Positions 1 through 7,439 are shown, counted from the first letter of the stretch. The stretch is DNA of 12,937 nucleotides from Pseudomonadota bacterium (GCA_023399815.1 JAEWOJ010000078.1:1-12937); one strand, 5' to 3'. Translations and numbers: made by a program. The notes: generated from the letters alone by a model not told the origin.

Positions 1-14
1 TGAAGAACAGCTGA
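1..14 (+). CDS. Possible 3' end of a DUF47/PhoU-like phosphate transport regulator (partial)
   Basis: Read in the third frame, the first bases give the C-terminal residues Lys-Asn-Ser followed by TGA at 12-14, 13 bases before the phosphate permease start. DUF47 (PhoU-like) proteins are commonly encoded immediately upstream of PiT permeases in xanthomonads, and I recall them ending in a similar short tail. Only four or five codons are visible, so this rests mainly on context. A second reading frame is open to position 34 and cannot be excluded as the end of a different gene. Confidence 0.3.
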
Positions 15-27
15 CGGACGCCGCCGC

Positions 28-1149
28 ATGTTGACCCTTGTCCTGGTGGTGATCCTGGCCGCGCTCGTCTTCGAGTTCATCAACGGCTTCCACGACACCG
101 CCAATTCCATTGCCACCGTGGTGGCGACCAAGGTGCTCTCGCCCGGCTGGGCGGTGATGCTGGCCGCCGTCATGAACCTGATCGGCGCGCTGACCGGCAC
201 CGCGGTGGCGCTGACCATCGCCAACGGCCTGCTCAACACCAGCGTGGTCGAGGTCACCCCGCAGGTGATCCTGTGCGCGCTGCTGGGCGGCATCGTCTGG
301 AACCTGATCACCTGGTGGAAGGGCCTGCCGTCCTCGTCCTCGCACGCGCTGATCGGCGGCCTGTGCGGTGCCGGCCTGGCCGCCGCGCACAACAACTGGG
401 ATGCGCTGATCTGGTCGCAGAGCGTCGGCAACTGGGCCCAGAACAAGGGCCTGCTGTGGAAGGTGTTCGTGCCGATGATCACCTCGCCGATCGCCGGCTT
501 CCTGCTCGGCATCGTGGTGATGTGCCTGCTGTGGGCGATCATCGCCGGCATGGCGCGGATGGGCGGCGTGCTGCGGCGGCTGGCGCGCCCGCGCTGGGTC
601 AATGCCTTCTTCGGCAAGGCGCAGATCGCCTCGGCCGCCTACATGGGCTTCGCCCATGGGCACAACGACGCGCAGAAGACCATGGGCATCATCGCCATGA
701 CCCTGCTCGGCGCGGAGGCCACCGGCGCCCTGGACGACCTGCCGTCGTGGCTGGCGTTCATGCACCCGGACGCGCATGCCGGCGACGGCATCGCCATGTG
801 GATCGTGCTGACCTGCGCGGTGGTGATGGCCGCGGGTACCGCCTCCGGCGGCTGGAAGATCATCAAGACCCTGGGCCACAAGATGGTCAAGCTGCATCCG
901 ATCCACGGCTTCGCCGCGGAGACCAGCTCGGCCACCATCCTGACCCTGGCTGCGCACTTCGGCATGCCGGTCTCGACCACGCACAGCATCTCCACCGCGA
1001 TCATGGGCGTCGGCTTCGCCAAGAACCCGAAGTCGCTGCGCATCGGCGTGATCGAGCGCATCGTCTGGGCGTGGATCCTGACCATCCCGGCGGCAGGCCT
1101 CTGCGGTTACTTCGCCCTGCGCCTGTTCGGGCTGCTCGGCTGGGCATAG
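28..1149 (+). CDS. pit: PiT-family inorganic phosphate transporter (low-affinity Pi permease)
   Basis: This is an inner-membrane permease of the PiT family, which moves inorganic phosphate (as metal-phosphate complex or with cations) into the cell. The 373-residue protein is mostly hydrophobic. It shows the family's internal inverted duplication: HDTAN at residues 22-26 pairs with GHNDAQK at 211-217, and the Ser-rich PSSSSHAL at 101-108 pairs with PVSTTHSIS at 314-322. These are the conserved substrate-binding loops. It is shorter than the roughly 500-residue E. coli PitA, having only a short central cytoplasmic loop around 175-200, as is usual for the PiT proteins paired with DUF47 regulators. 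The ATG at 28 follows a weak GGA-containing site and sits 13 bases after a stop codon, suggesting it is the distal gene of a two-gene phosphate operon. A strong terminator begins 17 bases after its stop. Confidence 0.93.
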   Translation: MLTLVLVVILAALVFEFINGFHDTANSIATVVATKVLSPGWAVMLAAVMNLIGALTGTAVALTIANGLLNTSVVEVTPQVILCALLGGIVWNLITWWKGLPSSSSHALIGGLCGAGLAAAHNNWDALIWSQSVGNWAQNKGLLWKVFVPMITSPIAGFLLGIVVMCLLWAIIAGMARMGGVLRRLARPRWVNAFFGKAQIASAAYMGFAHGHNDAQKTMGIIAMTLLGAEATGALDDLPSWLAFMHPDAHAGDGIAMWIVLTCAVVMAAGTASGGWKIIKTLGHKMVKLHPIHGFAAETSSATILTLAAHFGMPVSTTHSISTAIMGVGFAKNPKSLRIGVIERIVWAWILTIPAAGLCGYFALRLFGLLGWA

Positions 1150-1166
1150 GCCCCCCGGGGATCGCA

Positions 1167-1206
1167 CAACGAAAAAGCCCGCCGGAAACGGCGGGCTTTT
1201 TCGTTG
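1167..1206. terminator. Bidirectional Rho-independent terminator between convergent genes
   Basis: A perfect 18-bp stem (1167-1184 with 1189-1206) closes on a GAAA tetraloop. The GC-rich inner part is flanked by an A5 run on the left arm and a T5 run on the right arm. The structure therefore reads as a hairpin plus U-tract from either strand. It lies 17 bases beyond the phosphate permease stop and is also the only strong terminator downstream of the leftward peptidase gene, so it probably ends both transcripts. Confidence 0.9.
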
Positions 1207-1217
1207 CGGGTTACTGG

Positions 1218-1251
1218 CCCCTCTCCCCCGGGAGAGGGATTGGGGTGAGGG
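1218..1251 (+). repeat. Dispersed hairpin repeat, half-copy (copy 1)
   Basis: A 9-bp hairpin of the form CCCTCTCCC/GGGAGAGGG (1219-1227 with 1230-1238) is followed by ATTGGGGTGAGGG. The same hairpin-plus-GGGGTGAGGG unit recurs at 2981-3016 and, inverted, at 7403-7438. Similar units are widely scattered between genes in proteobacterial genomes, but I do not know a formal family name. This copy lacks the second arm (the CCTCATCCGC...TTCGGG part) seen in the other two, so it is a half or degraded element. It sits in the convergent gap just after the terminator. Confidence 0.7.
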
Positions 1252-1364
1252 CAGAAAGCGAAGCGACCCACCTCCCGCCAGCCTGTGCAACCAGTCCGAC
1301 AGCCGCATGGGACCCCCCATGCGCAGCGCACGCCATCATCGGCGCCGGGCCAGTGGCTCCCGCC

Positions 1365-2846
1365 TCAATTGCGCTGGTACATCGCCTGCACGTCGCGGCG
1401 GAACGCGGCCTGGCTGTCGGCGCGGCTGTAGAACATGTGGCCGCCCGGGTATTCGCGCACCTGCACGCGCTGCGGGTCGCTGCCCATGGACGGCATCTGG
1501 TCCACGGTCAGGATCGAGCCCATGAACGGGCAGGACAGGTCGTTCCAGCCGTGCGCGATCAGCACCCGCAGGCGCGGGTCGATGGCCACGGCCTGGCGCA
1601 GCTGGGTGACCGCGCCGGCGCGCAGGTCACCGTTGCGGTCCCACTGGCGGTTCACCTCGTAGCTCAGCGCGTTGTAGCGGGCATCGACCTTCCAGCCGAC
1701 CACGCGGGTGACGAAGTCCACCATCGCGGTAGTGGTCGGGGCGATGATGCTGTCCAGCAGCGGGTCGTTGGCGCGCTGCTCGGGATCGGTGGGGAATGGG
1801 TCGAAGGCGGTGACGTTGGAGTCGTAGCGGCTGCCCAGCGTGCCCTTGTCGCGGAACACCTCGCGCAGGTAGGCCTGGGTCTCCAGGCGGCCGCCGGCGC
1901 GGCGCACGAACACCGGGTCCAGGCCGGTCAGCTCGGTGACCCTGCGGATCATCGCCTCGGTCGCCTGCGGGTCGGAGCGGCCCTTCATCAGCGCGGCGGC
2001 GTAGTCGCCGCGGGTGTATTCGACCACCTCGCGCATCGCGTCGTCGGTGAGCCGGCCCTGGCGCTCCAGGTGCGCGGCGGCGATCGAGGGCAGGGTCTGG
2101 ATCCATGCCATCGGCGAGACGTCGCTGTTGTCCTCCAGCGTCGGGCTCAGGTAGGGCGAGACCAGTACCAGCCCGTTCATCGCCACGCCCAGCCGGGTCT
2201 GCAGGTAGTGGGTGATGCGCGGTCCGCGGTAGCCGCCGTAGCTCTCGCCGGCCAGGTACTTGCGCGAGGTCATGCGCTGGTTCTTCAGCAGCCAGTCGTA
2301 GACCGCCCGCGACAGGTATTCGACGTCGGCGGTGGGAGTGAAGAACTGCTTCTTGGCCTCGTCGTCGGGAATGCGCGAGCGGCTGAAGCCGGTGCCGACC
2401 GGGTCGATGAACACCAGGTCGGTGAAATCCAGCCAGGTGCCGGGGTTGTCGTGCAGCGTGGCCGGGGCGGAAGCACTGTCGCCCTCGCTGCCGAAGGCGA
2501 CCACCTTCGGCCCCACCGCGCCGAGGTTCAGGTAGACCGACGACGCGCCGGGGCCGCCGTTGAGCGCGAAAGTGACCGGGCGGTCCTTGCCGGGCACCGT
2601 GTAGGCGGTGAACACCACGTCGCCGATGGTCTTGCCCTGCGCGTCGCGCACCGGCAGCGAGCCGACGGTGGCGGTGTAGTCGAGGGTGTGGCCGTCCAGC
2701 CGCATGCTCTGGCGGACCGAGGCGTCGGCCGGCAGCGGGGCGGCAGCGGCGGCCTTGTCCTCGCCGTCGGGCTTGGTGGCGGCGAGGGCGATGGGAGTGG
2801 CGAGTACCAGGGCGCCGGCGAGGGCGAGGTTGCGCAGCAGGGGCAT
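1365..2846 (-). CDS. Secreted S10-family serine carboxypeptidase
   Basis: A 493-residue peptidase of the S10 (carboxypeptidase Y-like) family, which removes C-terminal amino acids, usually at acidic pH, outside the cytoplasm. An N-terminal Sec signal peptide (one Arg, then a hydrophobic stretch) ends with ALA around residue 22. The oxyanion-hole motif NGGPGASS lies at 96-103, the nucleophile motif GESYGG at 200-205 (Ser202), the probable catalytic Asp436 in a GWND context, and His470 in GGHMFY. All three triad members are in the family order. Start choice: ATG at 2846 gives a compact signal peptide. An in-frame GTG at 2855 would add three residues and has a GGAAG about 14 bases upstream, so it is possible. 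The gene is transcribed alone, converging on the phosphate permease. The substrate is unknown. Confidence 0.9.
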   Translation of the reverse strand: MPLLRNLALAGALVLATPIALAATKPDGEDKAAAAAPLPADASVRQSMRLDGHTLDYTATVGSLPVRDAQGKTIGDVVFTAYTVPGKDRPVTFALNGGPGASSVYLNLGAVGPKVVAFGSEGDSASAPATLHDNPGTWLDFTDLVFIDPVGTGFSRSRIPDDEAKKQFFTPTADVEYLSRAVYDWLLKNQRMTSRKYLAGESYGGYRGPRITHYLQTRLGVAMNGLVLVSPYLSPTLEDNSDVSPMAWIQTLPSIAAAHLERQGRLTDDAMREVVEYTRGDYAAALMKGRSDPQATEAMIRRVTELTGLDPVFVRRAGGRLETQAYLREVFRDKGTLGSRYDSNVTAFDPFPTDPEQRANDPLLDSIIAPTTTAMVDFVTRVVGWKVDARYNALSYEVNRQWDRNGDLRAGAVTQLRQAVAIDPRLRVLIAHGWNDLSCPFMGSILTVDQMPSMGSDPQRVQVREYPGGHMFYSRADSQAAFRRDVQAMYQRN

Positions 2847-2903
2847 GGAAAGCACCGGAGAAAGGGACTTCCGATGCTAGGCCGCAACCTTCATCGGCCG
2901 GAT

Positions 2904-2941
2904 GTGCGTAAAGCCATGCCCGGGCATGTGCGGGGACGCAC
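2904..2941. promoter_or_regulatory. Nested palindrome upstream of the S10 peptidase gene
   Basis: A perfect 14-bp palindrome, CATGCCCGGGCATG at 2915-2928, is nested in an outer inverted pair GTGCGT (2904-2909) and ACGCAC (2936-2941). The centre lies about 75 bases upstream of the peptidase start on its coding strand, where an operator or leader hairpin could act. No T-tract follows, so it does not look like a terminator. A regulatory role is inference only, and it could be a remnant of an unrelated repeat. Confidence 0.35.
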
Positions 2942-2980
2942 TTCAGGTGCGCGATGGTGGTTGGCACTTACACTTAAAAG

Positions 2981-3090
2981 CCCATCTCCCTCCGGGAGAG
3001 GGGTTGGGGTGAGGGGCAATGGCGTCCTGTCGGCTCAGGCCATCATGGACTCCGCCCGCCCCTCATCCGCTCGTTCGGGAGCATCTCGCC
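2981..3090 (+). repeat. Dispersed composite repeat, two-arm copy (copy 2)
   Basis: The first arm (2981-3016) is a CTCCC/GGGAG hairpin followed by GGGGTTGGGGTGAGGGG, matching copy 1. The second arm (3058-3090) contains CCCCTCATCCGC then a TTCGGG segment ending TCTCGCC. It matches the inverted arm of the copy between pyrG and kdsA. The two arms are separated by about 41 bases of unrelated sequence. The element lies in the gap between parE and the peptidase gene. Confidence 0.6.
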
Positions 3091-3186
3091 GGCACAGCTG
3101 GCCGGGCGTTCAACGCGCACGAGCCAGTGACTCGCAAGCTCCCACCTTCACCCCGGAGGTCGAAGGGAAACGCTGCAAGTCAGCGA

Positions 3187-5076
3187 TCAGACTTCCAGCG
3201 AAGCCAGGTCGCCCTTGCTCTCCAGCCACCCCTTGCGGTCCGCCGCGCGCTTCTTCGCCAGCAGCATGTCCATCAGCGAGTAGGTCTGCTCGCCGTCGTC
3301 GACGGTGAGCTGCACCAGCCGGCGGGTGTCGGGGTGGATGGTGGATTCGCGCAGCTGCTGCGGATTCATCTCGCCCAGGCCCTTGAAGCGGGTGACGCTG
3401 ACCTGGCCCTTGAGCTTCTCGCGCTCGATCTTCTCCAGCAGCGAGCGCTTCTCTTCCTCATCCAGTGCGTAGAACACCTGCTTGCCCACGTCCACGCGGA
3501 ACAGCGGCGGCATCGCCACGAACACGTGGCCGGCATCGACCAGCGCCGGGAAATGCTTCAGGAACAGCGCGGTGAGCAGGGTGGCGATGTGCAGGCCGTC
3601 GGAGTCGGCGTCGGCCAGGACCACCACCTTGCCGTAGCGCAGGCCGGAAAGGTCGTCCTTGCCCGGGTCGCAGCCGATGGCCACGGCCAGGTTGTGCACT
3701 TCCTCCGAGGCCAGCACGCTGCCCGAGGCCACTTCCCAGGTGTTCAGGATCTTGCCGCGCAGCGGCAGGATGGCCTGGAAATCCTTGTCGCGGGCCTGCT
3801 TGGCGCTGCCGCCGGCCGAGTCGCCCTCGACCAGGAACAGCTCGGTGCGCGACAGGTCCTGCGAGATGCAGTCGGCCAGCTTGCCGGGCAGCGCCGGGCC
3901 CTGGGTGACCTTCTTGCGCACCACCAGCTTCTCGGTCTTCAAGCGCGCGCTGGCACGCTCGATGGCGATCTGGGCGATGCGCTCGCCGACCTCCACGTTC
4001 TGGTTCAGCAGCAGGCTGAAAGCGTCGTGCGCGGCGCCCTCGACGAAGCCGGCGGCCTGGCGCGAGGACAGGCGCTCCTTGGTCTGGCCGCTGAACTGCG
4101 GGTCGGTCATCTTCAGCGACAGCACGAACGACACACGGTCCCACACGTCTTCCGGGGCCAGCTTGACGCCGCGCGGCAGCAGGTTGCGGAAGTCGCAGAA
4201 CTCGCGCAGCGCCTCGGTCAGGCCGGTGCGCAGGCCGTTGACGTGGGTGCCGTGCTGGGCGGTGGGGATCAGGTTGACGTAGCTCTCCTGCACCAGCTCG
4301 CCTTCCGGCAGCCAGGCCACGGCCCAATCGACGGTCTCGGTTTCCTTCTTCAATACGCCGACGAACAGTTCGGCCGGCAGCATCTCGCGCTCGCCCAGTT
4401 CGGCCTTGAGGTAGTCGCGCAGGCCGTCCTCGTAGTACCAGGTCTCGGTCTCGCCGGTGGCCTCGTCGGTCAGCTTCACCGTCAGCCCGGGGCACAGCAC
4501 CGCCTTGGCGCGCAGCAGGTGGCGCAGCGCGCGCACGTTGAACTTCGGCGTGTCGAAATACTTCGGGTCCGGCCAGAAGCGCAGGCGGGTGCCGGTGTTC
4601 TTCCTGCCCACCGTGCCGACCACTTCCAGCGGACTGGCGCGGTCGCCGTCGCGGAAGCTGATGCGGTGCTCGCTGCCCTCGCGCTTGATGTGGATCTCCA
4701 CCAGCGTGGACAGCGCGTTGACCACCGACACGCCCACGCCGTGCAGGCCGCCGGAGAAGGTGTAGTTGCGGTTGCTGAACTTGCCGCCGGCGTGCAGGCG
4801 GGTGAGGATCAGCTCGACGCCGGGGATCTTCTCCTCCGGGTGGATGTCCACCGGCATGCCGCGGCCGTCGTCGCTGACCTCGCAGCTGCCGTCCTTGAAC
4901 AGGGTGACCTCGACGGTCCTGGCGTGCCCGGCCAGCGCCTCGTCCACCGAGTTGTCGATGACTTCCTGCGCCAGGTGGTTCGGGCGCGCGGTGTCGGTGT
5001 ACATGCCGGGGCGGCGTTTGACCGGGTCCAGGCCGGAGAGGACTTCGATGTCGGCGGCGTTGTAGCGGGCGTTCAT
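3187..5076 (-). CDS. parE: DNA topoisomerase IV subunit B (ATPase subunit)
   Basis: ParE is the ATPase half of the ParC2ParE2 type IIA topoisomerase that decatenates daughter chromosomes. The 629-residue protein shows a GHKL ATPase domain: Glu38 and Asn42 in EVIDNSVDEA, DDGRGMP at 69-75 and the Gly-rich lid GGLHGVGVS at 109-117. The transducer loop QTK is at 331-333. The TOPRIM metal site has EGDSAGG at 417-423 and DADSDG at 489-494. The C-terminal signature RFKGLGEMNP is at 563-572. It is ParE rather than GyrB because the length is about 630, the long GyrB insertion is absent, and ARDKDFQAILPLRGKILNTW resembles ParE. The start at 5076 (MNARYNAAD) is the one conserved in the family; an in-frame ATG at 5136 would add 20 atypical residues. 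The gene is divergent from the small exported protein gene. Confidence 0.96.
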   Translation of the reverse strand: MNARYNAADIEVLSGLDPVKRRPGMYTDTARPNHLAQEVIDNSVDEALAGHARTVEVTLFKDGSCEVSDDGRGMPVDIHPEEKIPGVELILTRLHAGGKFSNRNYTFSGGLHGVGVSVVNALSTLVEIHIKREGSEHRISFRDGDRASPLEVVGTVGRKNTGTRLRFWPDPKYFDTPKFNVRALRHLLRAKAVLCPGLTVKLTDEATGETETWYYEDGLRDYLKAELGEREMLPAELFVGVLKKETETVDWAVAWLPEGELVQESYVNLIPTAQHGTHVNGLRTGLTEALREFCDFRNLLPRGVKLAPEDVWDRVSFVLSLKMTDPQFSGQTKERLSSRQAAGFVEGAAHDAFSLLLNQNVEVGERIAQIAIERASARLKTEKLVVRKKVTQGPALPGKLADCISQDLSRTELFLVEGDSAGGSAKQARDKDFQAILPLRGKILNTWEVASGSVLASEEVHNLAVAIGCDPGKDDLSGLRYGKVVVLADADSDGLHIATLLTALFLKHFPALVDAGHVFVAMPPLFRVDVGKQVFYALDEEEKRSLLEKIEREKLKGQVSVTRFKGLGEMNPQQLRESTIHPDTRRLVQLTVDDGEQTYSLMDMLLAKKRAADRKGWLESKGDLASLEV

Positions 5077-5239
5077 GTATCTCGATAAAGCGCTGATGCG
5101 ACGGGCAAGTTTGCGGTCTGCCGGCGAAATTTGCACGCCGGGTGTTCAGTGCGGGGAGGGGCGGGCGGCGGTATCCTGTGCGCGCTGGAAAAGTGCGCAA
5201 CCGGCCCCCATATGCCGGTGGAAACTCCGGAGGATGAGT

Positions 5240-5506
5240 ATGAAAGCGTCGAAATTGCTGGTCCTGGCGGTCGCTGCCGCCGCTGCCCTGGCGGTCCCGC
5301 TGGTGATGGCGCAGAGCGCTGCCGACAAGGGCGCCGCCGACAAGAGCAAGGCGGGCGAGGCCGCGCAGAACGCCACCGACAAGGCGCAGAGCGAGGCCGA
5401 GCAGAAGGCCAGGCGCCGCGCCGCCGCCGCCGCGCAGGAAAAGGCGAAGGGCGAGCAGCCCGCCCCGCGCGAAGAGGAAGAAGAGGAAGCCCGCAAGCGT
5501 CGCTGA
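5240..5506 (+). CDS. Small exported Ala/Lys/Glu-rich protein of unknown function
   Basis: I do not recognise this 88-residue protein. Residues 1-24 form a clear Sec signal peptide (MKASK, then a hydrophobic Ala/Leu/Val stretch) ending VMA before Gln25. The mature part of about 64 residues is highly charged and of low complexity, rich in Ala, Lys, Glu and Gln. It ends in an acidic Glu run followed by basic ARKRR, and is likely helical or disordered and periplasmic. The start is decided by the ribosome-binding site: GGAGG at 5229-5233 is fused to an upstream ATG at 5234, so the ATG at 5240, with six bases of spacing, is preferred. The gene is monocistronic, divergent from parE and closed by its own strong terminator, which supports it being a real gene. 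Function cannot be inferred from context. Confidence 0.75.
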   Translation: MKASKLLVLAVAAAAALAVPLVMAQSAADKGAADKSKAGEAAQNATDKAQSEAEQKARRRAAAAAQEKAKGEQPAPREEEEEEARKRR

Positions 5507-5529
5507 CGCGGGTTTCCCGATGATGGATG

Positions 5530-5564
5530 GACGCCCCGGCACCGGCCGGGGCGTCTTTTTTTTT
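5530..5564 (+). terminator. Rho-independent terminator after the small exported protein gene
   Basis: A perfect 11-bp GC-rich stem (5530-5540 with 5545-5555) with an ACCG loop is followed by nine consecutive T residues (5556-5564). It starts 24 bases after the stop codon of the small gene and ends before the putative pyrG promoter, so it insulates pyrG from upstream transcription. Confidence 0.94.
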
Positions 5565-5584
5565 GAGGTCGCCGCATCCGCCGC

Positions 5585-5613
5585 TTGGGTGTTCGCGCGA
5601 CAACCTTTAAACT
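5585..5613 (+). promoter_or_regulatory. Putative sigma70 promoter for pyrG
   Basis: TTGGGT at 5585-5590 and TAAACT at 5608-5613 are spaced by 17 bases. They resemble the -35 (TTGACA, three matches) and -10 (TATAAT, four matches) boxes. They lie just after a terminator and about 27 bases before the pyrG start, with a good Shine-Dalgarno GGGAGG at 5624-5629. Placement is convincing, but the hexamer match is moderate. Confidence 0.45.
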
Positions 5614-5639
5614 AGGGCTTTCCGGGAGGCACGTGAGCC

Positions 5640-7304
5640 ATGACCCCCCTTATTTTTGTTACCGGCGGTGTAGTGTCCTCGCTTGGCAAGGGCATTGCCG
5701 CCGCGTCGCTGGCCTCCATCCTCGAGGCGCGTGGCCTGAAGGTCACGATGATGAAGCTGGATCCGTACATCAACGTCGATCCCGGCACCATGAGTCCCTT
5801 CCAGCACGGCGAGGTCTACGTCACCGATGACGGTGCCGAGACCGACCTGGACCTGGGCCACTACGAGCGCTTCGTCCATACCCGGCTGAACCGGAAGAAC
5901 TCGGTCACCACCGGACGCATCTACGAGAACGTGATCCGCAAGGAGCGCCGCGGCGACTATCTCGGCGCGACCGTGCAGGTGATCCCGCACATCACCGACG
6001 AGATCCGCCGCTGCATCGACGAGGCCACCGAGGGCTTCGACGTGGCGCTGGTGGAGATCGGCGGCACCGTGGGCGACATCGAATCGCTGCCGTTCCTGGA
6101 GGCGATCCGCCAGGTGCGCACCGAGCGCGGCCCGGAGAAGGCGTTGTTCATGCACCTGACGCTGGTGCCCTACATCGGCGCCGCCGGCGAGCTGAAGACC
6201 AAGCCGACCCAGCATTCGGTCAAGGAGCTGCGCTCGATCGGCATCCAGCCGGACGTGCTGCTGTGCCGCTCCGAGCAGGCCATCCCGGATTCGGAACGGC
6301 GCAAGATCTCGCTGTTCACCAACGTCCCCGAGCGCGCGGTGATCAGCGTGCCGGACGTGGACGTGCTGTACCGCGTGCCGATGGGCCTGCATGCGCAGGG
6401 CCTGGACGACATCGTCGTCAACCAGCTCCGGCTCGCCGACAAGGCCGGCCCGGCTGACCTGTCCGAGTGGGAAGCGGTGCTGGATGCGGCGCTGCACCCG
6501 CTGGACGAAGTTACCATCGCCGTGGTCGGCAAGTACGTGGACCACCAGGACGCCTACAAGTCGGTCGGCGAGGCGCTCAAGCATGGTGGTCTGCGCCAGC
6601 GCACCCGGGTCAACCTCAAGTGGCTGGAGGCGCAGGACCTGGAAGGCTCGGACCTGTCAGTGCTCGAGGGCGTGGACGGCATCCTCGTGCCTGGCGGCTT
6701 CGGCGACCGCGGCTTCGAGGGCAAGGTGCTGACCTCGCAGTACGCCCGCGAGCACAAGCTGCCGTACTTCGGCATCTGCTATGGCATGCAGGCCGCGGTG
6801 GTGGACTACGCCCGCCACGTGGCCGGGCTGGAGGGCGCCAACAGCACCGAGAACGACCGCCAGTCGCCGAACCCGGTGATCGGCCTGATCACCGAATGGC
6901 GTACCGCCAGCGGCGAGGTCGAGAAGCGCGACGAGAAGTCCGACCTGGGCGGCACCATGCGCCTGGGCCTGCAGGAGCAGCGCCTGAAGCCCGGTACGCT
7001 GGCGCGCGAACTGTACGGCAAGGACGTGGTGGCCGAGCGCCACCGCCACCGCTACGAGTTCAACAACCGCTACCGCACCCAGCTGGAGGACGCCGGCCTG
7101 GTGATCTCCGGCAAGTCGATGGACGACACGCTGGTGGAAGTGGTGGAACTGCCGCGCGAGGTGCATCCGTGGTTCCTGGCCTGCCAGGCCCACCCCGAGT
7201 TCCTGTCCACGCCGCGTGGCGGCCATCCGCTGTTCATCGGCTTCATCCGCGCCGCGCGCGAGAAGAAGGCGGGCGGCAAGCTGCTCAAGGAAGCGCGGGC
7301 CTGA
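5640..7304 (+). CDS. pyrG: CTP synthase (glutamine-hydrolysing)
   Basis: Makes CTP from UTP, ATP and glutamine, the last step of de novo pyrimidine nucleotide synthesis, in the cytoplasm. The 554-residue protein has both expected domains. The N-terminal synthase (amidoligase) domain has the P-loop GGVVSSLGKG at 9-18 and metal ligands Asp71 and Glu139. The C-terminal class I glutamine amidotransferase domain begins near 290, with the oxyanion PGGFGDRG at 351-358, nucleophile Cys380 in GICYGMQ, and His518/Glu520 in AHPE. Length matches the family (about 545). The ATG at 5640 has GGGAGG ten bases upstream and gives the conserved N terminus. It is the first gene of the rightward run. A dispersed repeat separates it from kdsA. 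Its product CTP is consumed by IspD nearby and by later KDO activation. Confidence 0.98.
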   Translation: MTPLIFVTGGVVSSLGKGIAAASLASILEARGLKVTMMKLDPYINVDPGTMSPFQHGEVYVTDDGAETDLDLGHYERFVHTRLNRKNSVTTGRIYENVIRKERRGDYLGATVQVIPHITDEIRRCIDEATEGFDVALVEIGGTVGDIESLPFLEAIRQVRTERGPEKALFMHLTLVPYIGAAGELKTKPTQHSVKELRSIGIQPDVLLCRSEQAIPDSERRKISLFTNVPERAVISVPDVDVLYRVPMGLHAQGLDDIVVNQLRLADKAGPADLSEWEAVLDAALHPLDEVTIAVVGKYVDHQDAYKSVGEALKHGGLRQRTRVNLKWLEAQDLEGSDLSVLEGVDGILVPGGFGDRGFEGKVLTSQYAREHKLPYFGICYGMQAAVVDYARHVAGLEGANSTENDRQSPNPVIGLITEWRTASGEVEKRDEKSDLGGTMRLGLQEQRLKPGTLARELYGKDVVAERHRHRYEFNNRYRTQLEDAGLVISGKSMDDTLVEVVELPREVHPWFLACQAHPEFLSTPRGGHPLFIGFIRAAREKKAGGKLLKEARA

Positions 7305-7311
7305 TGTTTCT

Positions 7312-7439
7312 CCTTCTCCCCTTGGGGAGAAGGTGCCCCGAAGGGGCGGGCGAGGGTACGGGCGAGCCCCGTGTACCGATTCCGCAAGGGCTTCGCCCCA
7401 GACCCTCACCCCAGCCCCTGTCCCGATGGGAGAGGGGCT
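7312..7439 (-). repeat. Dispersed composite repeat, inverted full copy (copy 3)
   Basis: An element of about 128 bp fills most of the pyrG-kdsA gap. It begins with a hairpin arm (CTTCTCCCC/GGGGAGAAG, 7314-7330) followed by TGCCCCGAAGGGGCGGGCGAGGG. It ends with the inverse of the GGGGTGAGGG-plus-hairpin arm (7403-7438). Between the arms lie two further small hairpins, one built on GGTAC/GTACC and one on GGGC/GCCC. Relative to the copy at 2981-3090 the whole element is inverted. Because it is transcribed within the probable pyrG-kdsA unit, its RNA would be highly structured and may affect read-through or mRNA processing (inference). Confidence 0.7.

Larger units (their letters stand above)
2847..3186. 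other. Gene-free stretch between parE and the S10 peptidase
   Basis: These 340 bases separate the end of parE from the start of the peptidase gene, both leftward. They contain the peptidase leader, a nested palindrome (2904-2941) and a dispersed repeat element (2981-3090). No open frame here has a convincing start and protein-like composition. I see no clear sigma70 promoter for the peptidase, and only a short 5-bp hairpin (3171-3185) directly after the parE stop. Confidence 0.6.

Noticed and set aside
1306..1321. Hairpin CATGGG/CCCATG between the peptidase stop and the main terminator
   Set aside because: A 6-bp stem with no T-tract. The strong symmetrical hairpin at 1167-1206 explains termination better.
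3171..3185. Terminator directly after the parE stop
   Set aside because: The hairpin has only a 5-bp stem and three U residues on the parE strand, too weak to call as a terminator.
273..3308. A rightward open frame of about 1011 codons overlapping the phosphate permease and the opposite strand of the peptidase gene
   Set aside because: It is out of frame with two well-supported genes, its translation is Arg/Ala/Gly/His-rich low complexity, and long antisense frames are expected at this GC content.
5077..5136. Upstream ATG at 5136 as the parE start
   Set aside because: It would add 20 residues before the conserved ParE N terminus, and the bases before it hold no ribosome-binding site.
3019..5542. 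Long frames overlapping parE (rightward 3019-5088 and leftward 3458-5542)
   Set aside because: parE is fully supported by motifs along its length. These frames are codon-bias shadows with repetitive Val/Gln/Leu/His or Arg/Pro/Gly composition and no recognisable domain.
5606..5639. Pyrimidine-sensitive reiterative transcription (GGGC start) control of pyrG as in Bacillus
   Set aside because: AGGGCTT is present but too close to the proposed -10 box to be the start point, and there is no leader terminator between it and the pyrG start.
5607..7409. Leftward frames antisense to pyrG (5607-6584 and 6657-7409)
   Set aside because: They mirror the coding bias of pyrG, lack ribosome-binding sites, and have low-complexity Val/His/Leu/Gln composition.
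7312..7439. CRISPR array or riboswitch in the pyrG-kdsA gap
   Set aside because: There are no regularly spaced identical direct repeats and no recognisable aptamer core. The segment is explained by an inverted copy of the dispersed hairpin repeat.
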